DNA from: an uncultured Hyphomicrobiales bacterium
GTDB taxonomy: Bacteria > Pseudomonadota > Alphaproteobacteria > Rhizobiales > Rhizobiaceae
Length of the DNA stretch: 8,449 bases
Reading direction: 5' to 3'
Assembly (NCBI GenBank): GCA_943914405.1
Contig: CALUBX010000211.1
Span: 1-8,449 of the forward strand
In this document: positions 5,211 through 8,449 of the stretch, in pieces
Numbering within the stretch: the stretch's first letter is position 1
Layout of the letters: the number at the start of each line of letters is the position of its first letter
Made by a program: the position numbers and the translations under genes
The notes under the pieces: generated by a model
The model's database searches: none
Told to the model about the DNA's origin: nothing
The model's input: only the letters and a program-made list of their open reading frames with translations

Positions 5211-5750
5211 TTAGTTTTCGATCACCTCCTGCGCCACGACGCTGGCGATGACCTGATCGCTGCCTTTCGGATAACGTGGCATAGCGATCGTGATGGCGCC
5301 CTCGCGACCCGAGACATCGGCGGAATAACGCTTGTAAACGGTATCCTCACCGGTTTCCTCGCCCAGCGGCTTTGCTTTCGCCCGGATGGCCAGGGCCTTG
5401 TCAAAGGCACCGGCGTCGATGCTGGAGACGGCGGCAGTGCATCCTTCCACCGATTTCCCGGCAACACTCGCCTTGTAGACGACGATGGCCTGGAATGCCT
5501 CGTCCTCCGCCTTGCTGACGATCCAGCCTTGCATCGCAATTGGCTCTTCGACGGGCGTGAAGGCCATCACCATGTCCGCCGCAAGCTCCGGCCATGCCTC
5601 CTGCTTTGCAAGCGCCACCGTCTTCTCGAAACGGGGTCCTTCTGTCAGGCAGTGCTGGGCGAAGACGTTTATGGCAGCCTCCATGTCCTGGGCCTGCGCG
5701 GCGAAGGGCCAGCACAGAAGCGGCAGGATGAACAAGGCAGTGTGCTTCAT
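5211..5750 (-). CDS. Secreted periplasmic protein of unknown function
   Basis: A 179-residue protein with a clear Sec signal peptide: Lys2, a hydrophobic core FILPLLCWPF, and a likely cut after Ala20 (AQA before QDM). The mature protein has two cysteines, Cys34 and Cys104, that could form a disulphide. The mature part reads as a mixed alpha/beta domain without an enzyme motif I recognise; notable segments are CLTEGPRFEKTVALAKQ, MQGWIVSKAEDEAFQAIVVY and a late ITIAMPRYPKG. The ATG at 5750 has AAAGGA at a good spacing. It lies 73 bases after the ctaG stop on the same strand, with no clear terminator between, so it may be the last gene of a three-gene transcript. Confidence 0.75.
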   Translation of the reverse strand: MKHTALFILPLLCWPFAAQAQDMEAAINVFAQHCLTEGPRFEKTVALAKQEAWPELAADMVMAFTPVEEPIAMQGWIVSKAEDEAFQAIVVYKASVAGKSVEGCTAAVSSIDAGAFDKALAIRAKAKPLGEETGEDTVYKRYSADVSGREGAITIAMPRYPKGSDQVIASVVAQEVIEN

Positions 5751-5823
5751 GGCATTCCTTTCCCACGACTATAAGGGAGTTAATCTCCAGCCCATCGCGG
5801 CTTTTTGATGCCGTGGCACCGTG

Positions 5824-6591
5824 CTAAGGGCTCATCGCGGCGCGACCCGAAGCTCCCGCAATCAGGTTCCGCGCCTTGAGCAGGAAGGCTGCCACATAGG
5901 GTAGCGAAGCCGGCACCCACATCAGGAGCCCGGCAAGCTGCTGGTCTTCCAGCGGCGACAGGCCATAGGTCTCGGTCGTCAGGAAATGGGGCGCAAACAG
6001 CGGCGTGGATGCGAAGGCGAGGATCGCGCCCAAGAGACTCATCTGTAGCAGGGTCCCGGCGCAGACGCCAAGGCCGATCCCAACCCGCCGTGGATGAAGA
6101 ATGTCGCGCCACAGAAGAGCTGCGGTGACAAGCAAAGGGAACTCCATGATCCAGTAGGGCCCGCTGCCGGACAGCGCCCATCGATAGGGTCCCGGGAGGT
6201 GCCACGCCCATAGAATCGCGGTGTGGGCAACAAAACTCCCCCAGGGCGGGATGCGGTCCAGAAGTGGAGCATCCTCAGGCAGAAGCCGCGCGGCGAGCGG
6301 CGCCGCAAGCGAGATCAGGATGACGTGGTGAAGCGCGCGCGCCGAAAAGAGCGCTGAACTCAGCGCGCAGAGCGGCGAGATGAAAGCGACGAAAAGAAGA
6401 ACCATCAAGAGCCCGGCTTCCCATCCGGCATGGCGACCGGTACGGGAGCCACCGACGGCCTGAACTCGGATCTGCCGCCACAGCAAGACGCCGATCAGCC
6501 CAAGCGCCGCCAGGAGCACCGGATCCATATTCCAGCGGAAAAGAAGATCTTGCGGTGCGGGCGCACTGCCGCAGTAGGGTTCGATCTGCAC
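5824..6591 (-). CDS. ctaG: Cytochrome c oxidase assembly protein, CtaG (caa3_CtaG) family
   Basis: A 255-residue polytopic membrane protein of the caa3-type CtaG family, implicated in building the copper centres of heme-copper oxidases; it is unrelated to the Cox11-type protein that shares the name. Evidence: the family opening EPYCGSAPAPQDLLFRWNMDP at residues 4-23 in part, about seven hydrophobic segments, ALHHVILISLAAPL at 86-99, AHTAILWAWHLPGPY with His123 and His131, and the closing SPLEDQQLAGLLMWVP at 212-227. Start: GTG at 6591 with AGGGGTGG about seven bases upstream. A longer frame to an ATG at 6738 would overlap the preceding gene and has no homology. No oxidase genes are present here. 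It is probably cotranscribed with the GT39 gene 61 bases upstream. Confidence 0.88.
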   Translation of the reverse strand: MQIEPYCGSAPAPQDLLFRWNMDPVLLAALGLIGVLLWRQIRVQAVGGSRTGRHAGWEAGLLMVLLFVAFISPLCALSSALFSARALHHVILISLAAPLAARLLPEDAPLLDRIPPWGSFVAHTAILWAWHLPGPYRWALSGSGPYWIMEFPLLVTAALLWRDILHPRRVGIGLGVCAGTLLQMSLLGAILAFASTPLFAPHFLTTETYGLSPLEDQQLAGLLMWVPASLPYVAAFLLKARNLIAGASGRAAMSP

Positions 6592-6652
6592 GGAAGCCAC
6601 CCCTGTTGAGCCAGCCGATCGCCACGAACAATGGAGCGCGCTGATGGTTCCT

Positions 6653-8215
6653 TCAAGGGGCAGCTGCTGACCGAGCCGCGCCCAGACTGGCCGATGATCC
6701 ACCCGGGAGGAGACAAGTGGCAGGTACGCTGTAGGCATGAACGGTATGTCCGGCGCGATAGCCTGTCTTCACGTCCAGGCGGCCGACTTCTTCTGCCGCC
6801 TGTCCCTCGCACTCGAGCGCCGATTCCGAGAGATAAAGAACTGGATCTGTTTGCGCCCGGGGTAGCGGGAAGATCTGCTCGTAGTAGTTCCGCGGGCCCC
6901 CGACCACCGGTCTCGCGTAGATGGACAGACCTTGGCCGCGCAATGTGTAGAAGAGGTCGCCTAGGATGGGCCGGTTGTCCGCGACGATGACGGGGATGTT
7001 GGTCTCGCGCGCCATCTCGCCGGCAAATTCGCTGATATCGCTGCGGCCGATAAACCGTTTCATGGCAGGCTGCCCGCCGGGAAGTTTGATGGCCTGCGGA
7101 AAGACGGTAAGCACCGGAATGGCGATCGCGGTGAGCGTGTTGATGATGAGCGAGCTGCGCATGACCGGTCGGGGCAGGGACAGCAGGATGCGGGTGGCAA
7201 GGACAGTGCCGGCCACATAGGCTGGAACGGCCCAATTCGCATTCGCACCCCCGAAAAACGCCTGGGCGGTCAGGAGCGCCACGCAAGGCAAGGACAGCCA
7301 GGCCAGGAGGTTGAGCCCGGTATCCTCCGGACTGCTTCCCCTGGAGCCCCTGACCATCCTCGGTATCGCCATGAGAAGCGCGGCGAAGACGATGGGGCCG
7401 ACCACGGCAAATTGTGCGGCAAGAAATTCGATGGCCGCTGCAGCACGGAGGCCGCGCTTGCCCTCTTGGGTATTCCAGTTGGCGATGCTCTCCGTGTGCT
7501 GGATGGTGATCCCATCGTGGAGAACGTTCCACCAGAGGTTCGGAAGAACGACGAACGCGCCGACCGATGCGGCGATCAGAGCATCCCGCCAGCCGATCCG
7601 CGCGCGCGGCAGCAACAGCATGGCGGCAGCGACTCCAGGCAGAAGGAAGAGCACGGAGTATTTCGTCATGAAGGCGAGCCCCAGCGCGAGCCCAAGTCCC
7701 GCAGCCGTTGGCGCTGATACCTTCTCCGTGAGGCGCAGAAAGAGAAGGATGGCTGAGGCGACGAAGGTCAGCTGTATCGTGTCCGTCGACATCAGGACGC
7801 TGGACAGCGACACCGCCGGGAGTGTCGCGAAGGTGACGGCGGGCCAGGGCCCGGCTTCGGATCCGACTGTCCTCTTTGCGATCGGGATCAGCAGGAGAGC
7901 CGTCGCCATGTGAAAGAGCGGGGCGGGCAGCCTGATCCAGAAGGAGGAGTGGGACTGGCCGATGGTGGTGAATAGTCGGATCACCCAGCCGATCATCGGT
8001 GGCTTCGAATAATAACCGAAGTCGAGGTTCTCGCTCCACAGCCAGTACTGGGCCTCGTCCACGAAGAGATCGGTCCGGTTGAACGCAAGCATCACGATAC
8101 GCCATATGGTGATCGCCACCACAAACAGGACCGCCGTTTTCAGGCTCAGCGATCCGGTTCCGGAACGGGAAGCGGACGGAGCCGCAGCGCCTGGTTGGAT
8201 CGCCGTCACTGGCAT
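6653..8215 (-). CDS. Glycosyltransferase family 39 protein, Rgt/ArnT-like lipid-linked sugar transferase
   Basis: A 520-residue GT-C fold membrane enzyme that should move a sugar from a polyprenyl-phosphate donor to a lipid or lipopolysaccharide acceptor on the periplasmic face. The first periplasmic loop carries FVDEAQYWLWS with the acidic pair Asp53-Glu54, followed by LDFGYYSKPPMIGW at 64-77; both are hallmarks of the ArnT/GT39 group and very close to the rhizobial galacturonosyltransferases RgtA-D. Many hydrophobic helices follow from residue 27 onward, then a C-terminal soluble domain with VADNRPILGDLFYTLRG. The length fits the family. The ATG at 8215 has AGAAGG about 11 bases upstream. 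It is the first gene of a likely minus-strand transcript with ctaG. Sugar and acceptor cannot be read from sequence; galacturonic acid is an inference. Confidence 0.88.
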   Translation of the reverse strand: MPVTAIQPGAAAPSASRSGTGSLSLKTAVLFVVAITIWRIVMLAFNRTDLFVDEAQYWLWSENLDFGYYSKPPMIGWVIRLFTTIGQSHSSFWIRLPAPLFHMATALLLIPIAKRTVGSEAGPWPAVTFATLPAVSLSSVLMSTDTIQLTFVASAILLFLRLTEKVSAPTAAGLGLALGLAFMTKYSVLFLLPGVAAAMLLLPRARIGWRDALIAASVGAFVVLPNLWWNVLHDGITIQHTESIANWNTQEGKRGLRAAAAIEFLAAQFAVVGPIVFAALLMAIPRMVRGSRGSSPEDTGLNLLAWLSLPCVALLTAQAFFGGANANWAVPAYVAGTVLATRILLSLPRPVMRSSLIINTLTAIAIPVLTVFPQAIKLPGGQPAMKRFIGRSDISEFAGEMARETNIPVIVADNRPILGDLFYTLRGQGLSIYARPVVGGPRNYYEQIFPLPRAQTDPVLYLSESALECEGQAAEEVGRLDVKTGYRAGHTVHAYSVPATCLLPGGSSASLGAARSAAAP

Positions 8216-8449
8216 GCCTGTCGAGCCTTCTTCGTCAACAGACGCAAGAATATCTGATCAACAGCAGGGTTTTGTGAACGCTGTGAAAGCAGGCCGCTGG
8301 CGGTATAGTAATATCGTACATTCAGCATCTTGCAGATAAGGGTCCGACTTCCCATTTGAGGATCACACCCCGTTATCGATGACCGCCTGCAGCGACGCCT
8401 GCCGTCGCGCGTTTGTGGATCTCCGGGATGAGAGGGCGCTCCCCGGAAA
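8216..8449. other. Intergenic end region; possible 3' end of another minus-strand gene
   Basis: This should hold the promoter of the GT39 gene, but no convincing -35/-10 pair was found; AT-rich TATAGTAATATC at 8304-8315 is the best -10-like patch. A minus-strand frame enters from the right edge and ends in TGA at 8363-8365. Its 28 codons are mostly G/C-ending and finish RRQASLQAVIDNGV, so it may be the tail of a gene outside the window. GCGACG/CGTCGC (8392-8408) and TCCGGG/CCCGGA (8422-8447) are inverted repeats. An ATG at 8379 opens a plus-strand frame to the edge but lacks a well-placed ribosome binding site. Confidence 0.25.

Noticed and set aside
6592..6738. A 49-residue N-terminal extension of ctaG
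   Set aside because: It overlaps the end of the GT39 gene, lacks homology, and the GTG at 6591 has a better ribosome binding site directly before the family-typical start.
6495..8105. A 536-codon minus-strand frame
   Set aside because: It is a shifted frame of the GT39 gene. It is rich in Arg, Pro, Ser and His, has no membrane helices and spans the gap into ctaG.
8272..8309. TTGTGA with TATAGT as a plus-strand promoter
   Set aside because: The spacing of 26 bases is far too long for a sigma-70 promoter.

Overview
The window looks like a chromosomal segment from an alphaproteobacterium of the Rhizobiales, probably Rhizobiaceae. The evidence is high G+C with strong G/C at third codon positions, an Omp25/RopB-type outer-membrane protein, a DUF1883 protein, and a GT39 enzyme resembling the rhizobial Rgt galacturonosyltransferases. 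The assignment rests on recognised protein families, not on a database search. No rRNA, tRNA, CRISPR array, insertion sequence or phage gene was seen.

Layout, left to right. Positions 1-632 (+) hold the C-terminal half of the replication-recombination ATPase RarA. It converges on a DUF1883 gene (629-940, -), and the two stop codons share one CTAG. A gene-poor stretch (941-1378) follows. It carries an orphan, well-formed intrinsic terminator (1152-1186) preceded by a 25-codon ORF with a good ribosome binding site, so it is a candidate small RNA or small-protein transcript. Next on the minus strand are a 72-residue protein of unknown function (1379-1597), an intrinsic terminator (1721-1750), an alpha-ketoglutaric semialdehyde dehydrogenase (1770-3293) and an 89-residue unknown protein (3517-3786).

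A divergent intergenic region with several inverted repeats (3787-4050) leads to the Omp25-like beta-barrel gene (4051-4692, +). Behind it is a cluster of hairpins that overlaps a minus-strand reading frame with striking codon bias (4689-4880), possibly a small gene or a gene remnant. A four-helix membrane protein (4851-5189, +) follows.

The right half is a run of three minus-strand genes: a GT39 lipid-linked sugar transferase (6653-8215), a CtaG-type cytochrome oxidase assembly protein (5824-6591, GTG start) and a secreted periplasmic protein of unknown function (5211-5750). They are spaced 61 and 73 bases apart and could be one transcript. All three products are predicted to act at or beyond the inner membrane. 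The last 234 bases hold no gene I can support firmly.

The window is mostly housekeeping and envelope genes, and I found no complete novel system. The points most worth a second look are the orphan terminator with its small ORF, the biased antisense frame behind the porin, and a CtaG gene with no oxidase genes beside it.
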